Source of the DNA: Nephrocerus scutellatus
Taxonomy: Eukaryota; Arthropoda; Insecta; Diptera; Pipunculidae
Reading direction: 5' to 3'
Length of the DNA stretch: 64,000 nt
Assembly (NCBI GenBank): GCA_947095585.1
Contig: OX352763.1
Location: 32,661,462 to 32,725,461, forward strand
Positions 1 to 10,978 of this stretch are shown in pieces (position 1 is the stretch's first letter; each line of letters begins with the position of its first letter). Under the pieces are notes generated by a model, which searched no databases, was not told the origin of the DNA, and saw only the letters and a list, made by a program, of their open reading frames with translations. The translations under genes and the position numbers were made by a program.

Positions 1-840
1 GAGTAAGAACGATTGCGGACGCTATAAGGTTAATGCTACACGAGCTATGAGTATACAGAGAACCAATGGAATATAGTGCACACGAACGCCCGAGACCAAA
101 AAGAAGTCGGTATTGTCGCGCGAACTGTTTTACCCAGCGACTTCCCTCCATGGCGCGCAAGCCGTAGAGCGTCATGAGGGGCACTGTTATATATCAAAAT
201 GAACACACGAGCTTCCGAATGGGAGCGCGTCATTAAAAATTTAATTTTTCAAAGGCAAGGTGAGTCTTATGCATTTTTTTGCTTTGTTTTTTTTTTTTTT
301 TGTAATACATAAATTAAGTGAACGATTTTAGGAAAGGAAATCAGTGATAGTCAGATTGATGTTTAAAGAATGATAGTGGAGAAACGAGAAAGACCGGAAT
401 TGTATTTTGTCTTCTTTCCTTTTTTTATTCTTTTTGCAACACAGTATAAAAATAAAATATTATTTTGAACTACATCCATCTTGAATGACCAAACTAAGCT
501 AACAAGCATGATCAGCACATATGCTGTCGAGGAGCGGTCAATATACAGCTCGTGTGACAACAATGAAATTGTTCCCGTGGCGTGCGGCCATTTCGGAGCT
601 CGTGTGGCATTAGCCGTAGGCTAATTCAATGTCAACCTATATAGGAGAAGATAGAGCAGGTGTACATGGCGCGAACTCTTTGGTAGAACTTCTGCGCCTG
701 GTACTTTCCTCGCTCTCTTTTTTTTTCGAGCTCACAGACGAGACTCTTCTACCCGTATGCTTTATTTCGCCATGTTTTCATATATTCTTATCTCTTTATA
801 TTCTATTCTTTGAATACCAGCCCCAGGTCTTACTATCCAT
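1..840. other. No recognisable gene
   Basis: AT-rich sequence with a poly-T run near 285-301. Only short open frames without family features are present. Nothing in it could be assigned. Confidence 0.5.
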
Positions 841-854
841 ATGAATTGTGGGCT

Positions 855-1050
855 AGTCCGAGGGAAGCTGTGTTACTCGAATCTGATTCTGATGGTGACG
901 CAAACCGCTCTCGGAGCTCCATACCAACAAGATAGTAGCCCGAGTCGAAGTTGCCACCTCGGTACCTTTGTACCGTCATCAGATTCAGGTTGTGTAGACG
1001 GTATATCAATTCTTTGTCTATTTAATTGCGAGTGGCTTCATCAGAAAATA
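855..1050 (-). pseudogene. RTE-like LINE endonuclease fragment
   Basis: Read on the minus strand, this stretch gives a decayed stretch with the residues NLMTV, YRG and a following DS motif. The same block, ATRNQ to YRGAN, occurs in the plus-strand RTE-like element at 23395-23510. It is the end of the apurinic endonuclease domain of a non-LTR retrotransposon. One in-frame stop follows ATRN and no flanking RT is visible, so it is a truncated relic. The clade is inferred from resemblance to the 23-kb copy. Confidence 0.6.
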
Positions 1051-1317
1051 ACCTGAAGGCTTTGTAAATACTCGTACGCGCAAACCTTGTACTCGCAATT
1101 ATTACTGGCTGCCATCTCTATGACCTATATTGTCATTAGTTTTCTCGTGTAAACTATGGGCGCAAATGTACTGCCAGAATACTGACTCCTGGCCTATTTA
1201 AAAGCTTTTATTTTAACTTGCCGGTGTCTGTCTGTCTATCGGTTTATATTGTCAACCTTTTTTCATTCTAATGCTGTTTATTGAGAGTCTCGTACGTGTT
1301 TTTGTGGTAGGATTTTA

Positions 1318-1850
1318 CGGGGCGAGGCTTGAGAGGGGTATTTAAGGGGTCTTGAAGGGGTCTTACTGCAGAGGGTTTGCGGGGCTTTTGAGAGAGTCTT
1401 AATGGGGTCTTTTGGGGGCGTGTTGAAGGAGTCTTGTGGGAGTGTTAAGAGGGTCTTAGGAGAGTCTTAAGGGGGTCTTGAAGGATCTTAAGAGGATTTT
1501 GAGGATATCTTGTGGGGTATTTGAAGGCAGTTAAGCGGATATTATTAGGGTCTTGATGGGTGCTGTAGAGGTCTGGAGTTGGTCTTTTGTTGGGGTCTTG
1601 ATGGCGGTTTGAGGGGTTCTATGGGGGGTCATGAGGGATCTTAAAGTTGTATTGAGTGGGATTCGAGGGGGTCTTGAGGTGGCCTTTAGCGGGGTTTTGA
1701 AGATGTTTTGATGGGTTCTTACGTGCGGTCTTAATGGAGTTATGAGGTTGTAATTGGGGGTCCCGAGAGGGGTCTTAAGGCGGTTATGAGGTAGCCTTGG
1801 GTTTTTTTTTTGACTCAATGAGTAGCTTTTTGGGGTCTCGATATTCCTAT
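1318..1850. repeat. Degenerate GGGTCTT-type minisatellite
   Basis: About 530 bp made of irregular repeats of a roughly 10-14 bp unit centred on GGGGTCTTGA, with strong strand asymmetry (G/T-rich plus strand). The minus-strand open frame at 1531-1818, rich in TP, K and R, is a by-product of the C/A-rich complement, not a gene. Confidence 0.8.
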
Positions 1851-2539
1851 ACGATCCCCATGTTATTGAATTTTTATGTATTTCAACTAAAAGCTATAAA
1901 ATAATATAACATTAAATAAAAACATAAACAATTTAGATGGTGGTCTACTTAGTGCAATTAGAAGACTTGTTGAAAAAATAAATGAAAATTGCTGAAATGT
2001 TACTAATGAAAATCTAGGATATTGAATCTTAAATAAATCACAAAAGTTAAAAGAACCACTCTAAGCATTTGAAGTTTAAAAGAAGATTCAGGGAACATCC
2101 AAAGATGAGTCTCAAAACTAAAAATAACTCAAAAATAAGGGTAAAATAACCAAATTGAGTGTAGTTTGTGTTATGAATATTTTCGTTACATTTTTATGAG
2201 CAAGCAATTGATGTATATGACAAGATAGACGTTGACTCATTACAAAGTAACATCCTTCATTCCAGTCAGCAATCCATCGCCTTCGGTGTTCGGTGGAAAA
2301 TTCGCAAATTCTTCAAACGGAATATTTCAGCTCGACTCGACTGAGACAAATTCAAAACCTGGCATCAACAAAAATGAAAAGTGTACAGAGATAGATAGGC
2401 AGGCGAAAGCTATCGATGGTCGGTAGTTGACGACTCTGTGAATATTGTGTAACAACAAATAAAAGGTTGATTTCGATTGTGATAAGTATGTGAGGGTTAC
2501 ACCATCAACCTTAAAATAAGAACATAACTTGCCATATTT

Positions 2540-2800
2540 CTTTAATTCTATATGGGTTGCCATGCGTATAAAATTTGAAGAAAATCGGGTAAATTTTGTA
2601 AACAATTAGTATGGGTGCCCCGACAACGGAGCCCGATCACTTCCAAATTTGTACAGAAAGTGTTGTCGATCGGAGTAAACACGCGTATAAAATTTGTAGA
2701 AAATCGGTAAATTTTGTAAAAAATTTGTATGGAAGCCCCCCGACCCCGAGGGCCGATCACCCTCAAATTTTAATAGAAAGTGTTGTCATAGAAAAACGGA
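2540..2800 (+). repeat. Copy 1 of dispersed ~115-bp tandem repeat
   Basis: Two units of a repeat whose landmarks are GTGTTGTC, a TCGGAG-like block, CGTATAAAATTTG, GAAAATCGG and a GC-rich CCCCGACCCCGAGGGCC block. The same unit recurs at 10431-10690 (inverted), 25741-26580 and 49675-49875. It is non-coding; small open frames on both strands are chance. Confidence 0.75.
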
Positions 2801-2829
2801 CGTACGGATACCGTGACGTTTTTTAATTA

Positions 2830-3936
2830 CGTTGCTTTTGTGACCAGAAACAGAATTTACAAATCCGTTTGAAATATTCACCATTTTGATCAGATCAGAA
2901 AATTTGCTGTATGTTGGATGTTTTCGATAATTTTCTTAGGATACTTCCAAGACACACAATTACACTTTATGATAAAGTTATTATGCCATCCCAAATGTGG
3001 AGTACACACGATGCATACTTTGTTAAGTTGCTGTACGATGTACGTATAGTGGACAAAACTCAAATTATCGATGCCGATTGCAGTCTTCACAAGATTCCAC
3101 CATACATTATGGTTATGGCCTTGCGTTGTGGACAAGTTGGTTCGACATGGTAATAATATGGAAAATTTACACAACTTTTCATTGGTAGTTTGTAGCTTCA
3201 TTTATTGAACTAGTAGCACTTACGTTAGAGCCTGGTATTGGATGGATACATGCAAAGAACGAATAAAATAAGTGTGCATCATCATTGAAGCAGCGCCTTC
3301 TTGTCTACCGCGATGGGAAATGGGAGATAGTCATCCGATCTGATTACTGCGGCAGTAATGTTTCCATCTAATTGGACTCTTGATTACTGTTGTGCACCAA
3401 TTGGCTCCGTCCTGATTATGCTGTGGTATTTTTAATAAAATTCGTAATTTTTATTGCATAGACAAAGTTGGACTAATTAAGTTAACATGTTTACTTCTCT
3501 AATTGATAACGTGATGTTCAATTGGAAGAGTTTGTTTTCAGTTCGGAAATGGACGAACAAGTCGAGGTAGTTTATGGCTTGTACAAGGCTTAGTATATAC
3601 GTAGCTTCTAAAATTCCACCATCCATTAATTCATAGCAAGTTTTTGCCAAGAGCCACTTACATTGATATTGAATCCATTAAAGCGGTTATCTGTGAATGC
3701 AATGTACAGAAGAAAAAAAAAGGCGATATATGGCCACGTCGACACTTGGTAAAGACTTTCTTTTTGGAATCACCCCTGCAGTCACTATTCTTGGAGACAC
3801 AATTTCAGTACGGCCTGGTTTTCTTTACAATTTTCACACTTTACAACTTTGTTTACAATTCAAAAGTGCTGTCTCTTCAACTAAAAACAAATCAGAGTTC
3901 GAAATCAGAGGTGTGGAGAAAGATTTTCAAACAGGC
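2830..3936. other. No recognisable gene
   Basis: AT-rich spacer. Short frames such as those near 2890-3200 and 3644-3955 show no domain, no splice context and no similarity to anything else in the window. Confidence 0.4.
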
Positions 3937-4226
3937 TAAAGCTTCGCGGCTCTAGTAGTTAGTGCGTTGGACTTCTTTGCTGTAGGTTCGAATCACAGAA
4001 ACACCAAAGATATTTTTCACAATCCCACTTCTCGCGAATATCTGACAAACGTCCGAGTGTAATAACTTGTTACGGAAAGCATCTCAACTCGCCTTTTGGA
4101 TACGGTATTAAATTGAAGATCGCTTCCATTTGTGTGCAATAATATAACAAGCAATAATATATAGGAATGGTCGCGAATACAAGCCCTTGGACCGCAACGG
4201 TCTGTCGCATAAAATATTATTTATAA
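3937..4226 (+). mobile_element. tRNA-derived SINE, copy A
   Basis: The head has a tRNA-like A-box region (GCGGCTCTAGTAGTTAGTGC) and a B box, GGTTCGAATCA, at about 3986. The body shares with the other copies an AACACCAAA block, a TCTGACAAACG block, CTTCCATTTGTGTG and CTTGGACCGCAACGGTC, and ends in an AT-rich ATTATTTA tail. RNA polymerase III box positions and the tail define the orientation. It is more diverged than copies B and E. Confidence 0.8.
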
Positions 4227-4379
4227 AGCGCGGAAACCGATCGTTCTTCTTGTACAAACTTTTTTGTATACATCGAATATATACATAAAATATATGTTTT
4301 TGAGGCCGGGCCTATTTCAAAGTCTTTTCTTTTTTCCACACATCACACGCGCCACGCATGACTCGCGACACTCGTCAAA

Positions 4380-5410
4380 CGCGGGTTATGAAAATTTGCT
4401 TCTGACATTGAGTTGCTCACAAAATTTCAGTACTCTAGGTCATGCGAAAGGTGGTTAAAGAAGACCTCAAGAAACGAGAAAATTTCGCGATTTCAACCCA
4501 TTACACGCGCCACACGCGAAATGCGACACGCGTCATAACCGAAACATAAAAAATGTTATTTTGTATTTGTATTTGGAGGCAATAGAAAAATACAGCTCTC
4601 TAACTCGTGTAGAAGATGGTTAAAAAGAACCTCAAAGAAGTCGAAAAACCAAAAATTTCAACCCAAAATGTGACATGCGTCTCACGCGGATTATAAAAAA
4701 TGCTATTTTGGACCTAGATACTCACAAAATTTCAGCTTTCTAGGTGGTGTGGAAGGTTGTTAAAAAGGACATCTAAAAGTCGAAAAAAAAAACAAAAAAA
4801 GTCATTATACGCGCCACACGCGACACGCGTCTCACACAGAATATAAAAAGTGATATTTTGGAGTTAGACACTCACTAAATGTAAGCTCACTAGATCGTAT
4901 AGGAGGTGGGTAAAAATTACCTCAAAGACATCGAAAAAAAAACAAAAATGTCAACCCATCAGCGGTCCGCACGCGGCATGCGTCTCACGCGGAATATAAA
5001 AAATTATATTTTGGACTTACATACATACAAAGTTTCAGCTCTCTAAATCGTGTGGAAGGTGGGTAAAAAGCACCTCAAAAAAAAAAAAAAATGTCAACCC
5101 ATCACACGCGGCAGATGCGCCACGCGACGCAGGTTCCCCGCGGCATATGGAAAATGCTATTTTGGACTCAGATACTCACAAACTTTCAGCTCATTTCGAA
5201 GTTAGTTAAAAAGGACCTCAAAAAGTAGAAAAAACCAAAATTTCAACCCATCACACGCGCCTCGCGCCACGCGTCGCACACCACACACGACGCGGGTTTC
5301 ACGCAGAATATGGAAGATGCTATTTTGTACTTAGATACTGCAGCTCTCTAGGTCATGTGGAAGGTAGTAAAAAAGGACCTCAAATTAGTCGAAAATACAG
5401 ACAAAAAGGG
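4380..5410. repeat. ~150-bp satellite-like tandem array
   Basis: About seven diverged units of roughly 150 bp. Each unit has a CTCACAAAATTTCAGCTCTC block, a GTGTGGAAGGTGG block, AAAAGGACCTCAAAAAG, then a CpG-rich block of ACACGCGCC/ACGCG motifs and AATATAAAAAATGC. The array lies exactly between SINE copies A and B. A shorter relative in the opposite orientation is at 52770-53130. Confidence 0.8.
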
Positions 5411-5450
5411 GTCAAGTCAAGTTAAATAAAAGTTTTTAAAAAGCGATATG

Positions 5451-5737
5451 ACGCCGTGGCTCGATGGAAATGCGCATGGCTACTGAGCAGGAGTTTCGTG
5501 GTTCGAGTCCCAGTAACACCAAAAGTATTTTTCACGGTGTCCCACCTCTTGCGAATTTCTGACAAACGTTTCGAGAGTAATAACTACACGGAAAGCTTCT
5601 CAAAATTCGCCGTTCGGATCCGGCCTTAAATTGTAGGTCCCTTCCATTTGAGTCCAAAAATATACATGCACAACACAAATGGTTGCGAGAAGCTAGGCCT
5701 TGGACCGCAACGGTCGTGCCGAATATTATTATTATTA
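5451..5737 (+). mobile_element. tRNA-derived SINE, copy B (best preserved head)
   Basis: The A box TGGCTCGATGG is at 5457-5467 and a consensus B box, GGTTCGAGTCC, at 5500-5510, the spacing of a tRNA gene. The body continues with CAGTAACACC, TTTTTCACGGTGTCCCACC, CTTCCATTTGAG and CTTGGACCGCAACGGTCGTG, and ends in (ATT)n at about 5724-5737. It encodes no protein and depends on a LINE for movement; the (ATT)n tail is the likely recognition end. The parental tRNA is not identified. Confidence 0.88.
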
Positions 5738-6950
5738 AGAAGAAAGATGAAGTAGTATATATTTGCGCATTTTACTTTCTTCTTACCTACTCTCCAAAGA
5801 CTTTGACCCTCAATGGAATACAAAACACAAGATCCATAAGCATTGCATTGAAAAATAATTAAGCTAATGGCCAATCGATCAAATCAAGCACCACAGCAAA
5901 GTCCACCATAACATAGAGGACCAAGCAACCGAACCAAAAAAACCGATCTTATGGAACAGGAAGTGGTAATAAAGTAATCCTGTTTTAATTATGGACACGC
6001 ATAGCAGGTGGATTCTCGTACTGTGTAGCGGCGTAATACAAAGGTAGGAAAAGGGAATAAGAAAAATAAATACTGGATACCCAAAAAAACCATAATTTGA
6101 GCTATTAAACGTCAAACACAATGAAACATATCCGCAAGTAAGTTATTATACCCGCTTAGCTAAAGTGTGTCTTCTTAGCAATACACAATAATTTTCATGC
6201 AAAAAGAAAACGACTTTTTACCCCATCCAACCAGTGCGGTTGTTTAATGGCTGCAACATAAAGTGTTGGGAGAAATCACCAACGTTTTTAACCATTTATT
6301 GCACAGAATTTCAAATCGCTAGTGGACGCGTATACCTATTGGCCATACTTTAACAGATAAAAAGGATATAAAGTCATTAAGACAAGTTAGTAAGGTCTTT
6401 GCTTATACCACATAAAGGAATACATTTGTTGTCGCTGCGGGGTTAAACAAAATCATAAATTTCTTTATGCGCCGGTATTCACAGGATTTAACGATATTTT
6501 TAATGGGCTTTAAATGTGAGAGCTTCATGGTTTTATGTGTGAATAATTACAGGAGAATTGTACAATGGGGTTTTTCCAATATAAGCTGGTGGCAACATTG
6601 ATCTTTCAATTAACGAAGTACGTATTGGAAGTAGATTGCAATTCTTTTATATCTTCGGTCGATTCTAGTAGGCGATAACTACCACCGTTTCTACCAACTG
6701 AAATCGAGGCTTGTAAATGTCAATGCTACCAAACGGAATATGTTTCGGAATTGGTTGTATAAAAGCTGAAACACCTAAAATAGGCAAATCTAAACTAGAA
6801 CCTATTTAACTCGAACTTAAATATCGAATAAATTCCGGCTTTCGTCAAAATCACTTGTAAGCAATCAACTAGGTAATAGAAGAAGGCAGTGAATACTAAC
6901 AGAACTTAAAATTGACTTTCATTTATTTCACAAAGGCGTTTAATGTTCTA
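5738..6950. other. No recognisable gene
   Basis: AT-rich spacer with only short, featureless open frames on the minus strand (5626-6121). No repeat family or signal recognised. Confidence 0.4.
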
Positions 6951-6955
6951 CTGGG

Positions 6956-8470
6956 ATGCGAAATCTGGAAAACACTCAAAAACTAAGGATTCCAAAAACC
7001 AATAAAAGTAGTCAAGAACCATCTACTGTATTGAATTCACATACAAATAATAGATCCTCAGAAATTCAAAAAAGCCCTAAAAAGTCTATAAAATCGGACC
7101 CAACCAACTATAGAGGTGACTTGTTTCTTGATGCCTCTTACTAGATCTCCAAAAACAGCTAACGACATGGATTAAGGAAAAAAATTTGTTCACAGAATTT
7201 CAAGCCGGATTTACATCAGAATATTCGACCGTCGATCATATATTCGTCTTGAGTAGTATTGCGGAGTCATTTCTTGCGAGACAGAAAAAGCTATATGTGT
7301 TCTTTATAGATTTCAAAGCAGCCTGCCGATTTGCATTGTTTTACAAACATAGATTTGACAGGGCCCTACAAAACCTGTATGAAGATACATAATCGGCGGT
7401 GTGGGATGGGGAAGGATCTTCAGACTGGTTCCAAATGGAGGCTGGATTAAGATAAGGATGATCTTTACACCCGGAATTGTTTGCAATCTTCATAGAAGAC
7501 CTAATCGATTTTCTACCCGTAGTTCGCAGGTATATTAATCAAGGCCCTGATGTTCACAGAAGACATAGATATGTTTGCGTGCTCCTCCAGCGGATGATTA
7601 AGTGGTTATATGAATATTGCCAATAAGACAGCTTAGCGGTTATCTTCAAGAAATCTTAGGTAATGGTATTTAAAAGAGGAGGTGGCAGAAACACTGCTAA
7701 CGAAAAATGGATATACAATGGTGAGAGAATTGTAATAGTGTCCGACTACAAATACCTAGGTGTTAACATTACATAGACAAACATTTCAATATAAAAATTG
7801 CAAAGGCAAAAATCTTAATAAATGCTACCTGGAGATTATGTTTCGCCAACAAGCTTACAATGCTTAGTAGCAAATACAACGCCCATGACGTATAGAGAAC
7901 TAAAAGGTTCTTGAGGTTCTACATAAAATGAACCTTTCGACTTCCACGGAATACACCTACACTACATGCTAACGATTGAATCAGAACTGTCCCCGATATT
8001 CATAAAAAATCTTAGTGGACTATAACCTGAAGGTTCTTAAGATGCCAAACGATCGGCTGCCGATTCCACTTAGGGTAATATCCAACCGGTCAAGCAGGTA
8101 CGCGGAATGGCTGGAGCTAGCACAAAGCTGTGGGATGGAGCTTCAACATAATGTAGAGGGTATGAAAATTGGAAACCAACGCTCTATCATCTCATAAAAA
8201 AGTGGACCTCCAACTAAGTGAAATGAAATGCAGGGGTGTCGACTCACAGAACCACGTATAGCCAATTATGTCACAATCTGCAATATAGTTACTTTCGGAA
8301 CGAATTCAGTTTGGAAGATCTATAAATGGTGCTAGAACTTGGGGAGAGGGAAGATGTTATGCATTTTCTTGAAAGGTGCCCGATGCTTAGGGAAACGTGA
8401 AGACACTTTTTCGTGAGTGATTTTATAGCGGACGTTCAAGTACTAGGATACTTAAATACTTTTTTGTTGA
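6956..8470 (+). pseudogene. Decayed LINE reverse transcriptase, copy 1
   Basis: Fragments of a non-LTR RT appear in order: DPTNYRG (about 7095), then FQAGFTSEYSTVDHIFVLSS (about 7198) and FFIDFKAA, the first RT blocks; later YKYLGVN (about 7745); and near 8330-8400 the C-terminal motif EDVMHFLERCPML. The order matches an intact LINE ORF2 but frame changes and stops are frequent and the catalytic YADD is not readable. The C-terminal motif resembles the one in the minus-strand LINE at 54107-55337, suggesting related families. It is non-functional. Confidence 0.75.
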
Positions 8471-8479
8471 ATTTTTTTA

Positions 8480-9297
8480 TTTTTTTTTTATTTTATGAAA
8501 CAATATGTCGTAAAAATAGTAAAGTATTATACAGAATTAATCAATATCAATCGGCAGACGACAATGCCATGCTTTTTCGATTTTGTAGTAATGTTGTAAG
8601 ATTCTAATGAGAAGAAACTAATGATAAATAACATAAAATCTTATCTTAATCTAAATCTAATCAAGAATCTCTATGCAAAAAGTACTGCTAGAGTATCTCT
8701 ATAGAAAATAAGGGAAGAACAATTCACTACAGCATCATGTTAACACTAAGGAATCTCAACTGCTAGACCTAGTAGATAGTTTTAGTACGCAGATTTCAAA
8801 GAACCAAACCTTTTCAGTTGCTGGGTGTAACTTTTTGACAAGGTGTTAGTGTAAGTTTTATTAAAACAACTATAAAGCTGTGGTTTAGTTCAATTTACCA
8901 AAATTAAATTAAGTCAAGCACGAACTACTCACTAGTCCAGCTGACTAGATTGTATCAATAGTAAGTATTCAATATGTAAAGAAAATCTATTTAAAGTGAA
9001 AAACATTCTCTAATAAGACTAAGCTTGGAAAACAGAGAGAAAATAAGGCTGTTTATATACAAACAGACTCCCACGCGATAATATTGTTAGGGAAATGTAA
9101 ATAGAAAGCTTATATTGCACAACACATACTTATAAAAGAAAAGAGGAATATAAGAATTGTATTGAATTGGATAAGTATTGTATTGTATTGGATAAGTATT
9201 AAAAAAACTACAAAAAACCATTGCATATCTTTAGGCTCAGTAGTATAATTAGAAATTTGTATATAAAATAATATGGAGAGTTTTAAATAAGATTACA
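8480..9297. other. No recognisable gene
   Basis: AT-rich sequence with a short GTATTGTATTGGATAA duplication around 9160-9200. No coding signal. Confidence 0.4.
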
Positions 9298-9600
9298 CCA
9301 GTATGTTCTGGTATTTGCTAGATGGTTAGAAAAGAATAGAATAGAAAAGATTAAAAGCTTCTGGAAACTGTAGATTTTTGTATAAATACAACAACTTTAT
9401 CGCATTAAGTTAATTAATATTTGCAATTCAACCAGACTACTTGAAAAGTTGAAAAGTAGACAGAGCTACCGCCTCTGTGAATAATAGTGTTAAATGTGAA
9501 TAATAAGTAATCACCAGTGTAAATTTTTGAACTTTTACTATTTATTAATATTTCTGAATTAACAAAAGTTGTGCTGTGACATTTGCAAAATCCATTAGAA
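9298..9600 (+). repeat. LTR-like dispersed repeat, copy 1
   Basis: Shares an ordered set of blocks with 39767-40207 and with the reverse complement of 60878-61163: TGTTCTGGTATTT, CTTCTGGAAACT, ATTCAACCAG, TATCACCAGTGTAAATT and a GCAAAATCC end. No internal coding region accompanies it, so a solo LTR or fragment is the best guess. It is the most diverged of the three copies. Confidence 0.5.
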
Positions 9601-9959
9601 AGTAAAGAAAGCCTAAATCTACTAACAATATGCAATGGCTCTCCACTATTTTGCATCCATATACACTTGAGTATCCTGCAGCTCTTCGAAAGGAATATGT
9701 TTCGAACATCTACTGTTCTCTACAGAAAACCTCATAATGATGGCAACTTTTATTGATCTGTGCAAATCAAGCAATATTACATCTACTGAATGTTACTGAA
9801 TATCATCTGCAAGAGCTTCACATGAATAATTACGCCAGTAAGAATTTATGGACATTTCTTGGTCAGTGCTATCGCAAACATTAAGCTGGAAATAAGCCAG
9901 AAATTCGACGTTATTCTTCTAGATTCGTCACAAGGAATTGGAAAACAGCCTTTATACAA

Positions 9960-10978
9960 CCTGTTCCTAAAAAGACGATTCGTCATTTCTTTCCATGTAC
10001 CGACCCATTGCGCTAACATCCATACTTTCTAAGGCCATGGAAACGCTGATCAATCGTAAGCTTATGCAATACCTTGAATCACGTGAAATCCTTAGTGACC
10101 AGCAGTACAGTTTTCGTAGGCAACGTTCTGCAGTTGAACTGGTGACATATCTCACTGAAAAGTGGAACCAGTCTATTCACAAATTTGGTGAAAGCAAAGA
10201 TGTTGCACTAGATATTTCCAAGGCATTTTACAGAGTCTGGCATTAATCTCTATAGTCGAAAATGAATATATTTGGAATTGATAGGGTCCTGCTTTATTGG
10301 ACTATTAACTACCTATACGACCGTTCAGTCCAGGCTGTATTGAACGGTTTCAAATCCAATGTTCACCACATAACGCCGATGTTCCCCAAGGCTCTGTTTT
10401 GTCGCCGGCACTCTTTCTCATTTTTAAATTCTCTATATTAACTTCGCGTGCCCGTGGCTGGCTGGCTGGCTGGTTAACTCTTGTGATCAACTTTTAACCA
10501 ACTTTCTAAAGCCCGATTTTATTCAAAGTTTGCACACATGACAATTTTATATGCATGTGTATCTCAAAAGGACAACACTTTTTGTAAAGATTTGGAAGTG
10601 ATATGTCCCCAGGGAAGGGGGGCACCCATAAAAACTTTGTTAAAAATGTATCCGATTTTTTTCAAATTTGATATAATTTACTTTCTTTACTCCTCTCTAA
10701 ATTCTGACCTTGACAGCTTAACAAGTTGAGGAGTGCATAATATGTAGAGTTGAAATTAATGCTTCCAAAACCCAAATGCTGTCTTCTGTCGTCGTAATTT
10801 AAACCCCCAGTGTTTATTCATGAATGGATCTTGCACCAATGAAACTGAAAAACTCGCAATCAACGGTATGTGCGTCAACAACAAGCTTCGTTGGATCGTC
10901 CACATATTTATCTTAGCTAAGAATGCTGGGAAATATTTAGGTTTCCTAAAACGGTGCAAGATGTACTTCACTCCAGAG
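9960..10978 (+). pseudogene. Jockey-type LINE RT, interrupted
   Basis: The left part (about 9995-10428) reads YRPIALTSILSKAMETLINR, SVQAVLNGFK and, in a shifted frame, VPQGSVLSPALFLIF, the standard RT blocks of a Jockey-like LINE. The right part (about 10695-10978) reads LNSDLDSL, INASKTQ and KYLGFLKRCKMYFTPELG, the thumb and following region. Between them sits an unrelated 260-bp repeat in place of the segment that should carry FADD. The same family occurs on the minus strand at 61993-62930. Dead copy. Confidence 0.82.
10431..10690 (-). repeat. Dispersed ~115-bp repeat element, copy 2, inserted in LINE
   Basis: Begins with CTATATTAACTTCGCGTG, a GGCTG run, and CAACTTTTAACCAACTTTC; the first block matches the reverse complement of the right end of the array at 25741-26580. 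One inverted ~115-bp unit follows (GACAACACTTTTTGTAA to CGATTTTTTTCAAATTTG). Junctions with the LINE are close to 10430 and 10690. Confidence 0.7.

Noticed and set aside
1531..1818. 95-codon basic, TP-rich minus frame
   Set aside because: Produced by translating the minisatellite; periodic and without domain features.
4380..5410. CRISPR-like array of spaced repeats
   Set aside because: Units are ~150 bp, diverged throughout and contiguous, so this is a eukaryotic satellite, not repeats with unique spacers.
5451..5525. Possible genuine tRNA gene
   Set aside because: A and B boxes are present but the region continues into a conserved SINE body with an (ATT)n tail, and no complete cloverleaf was made out.
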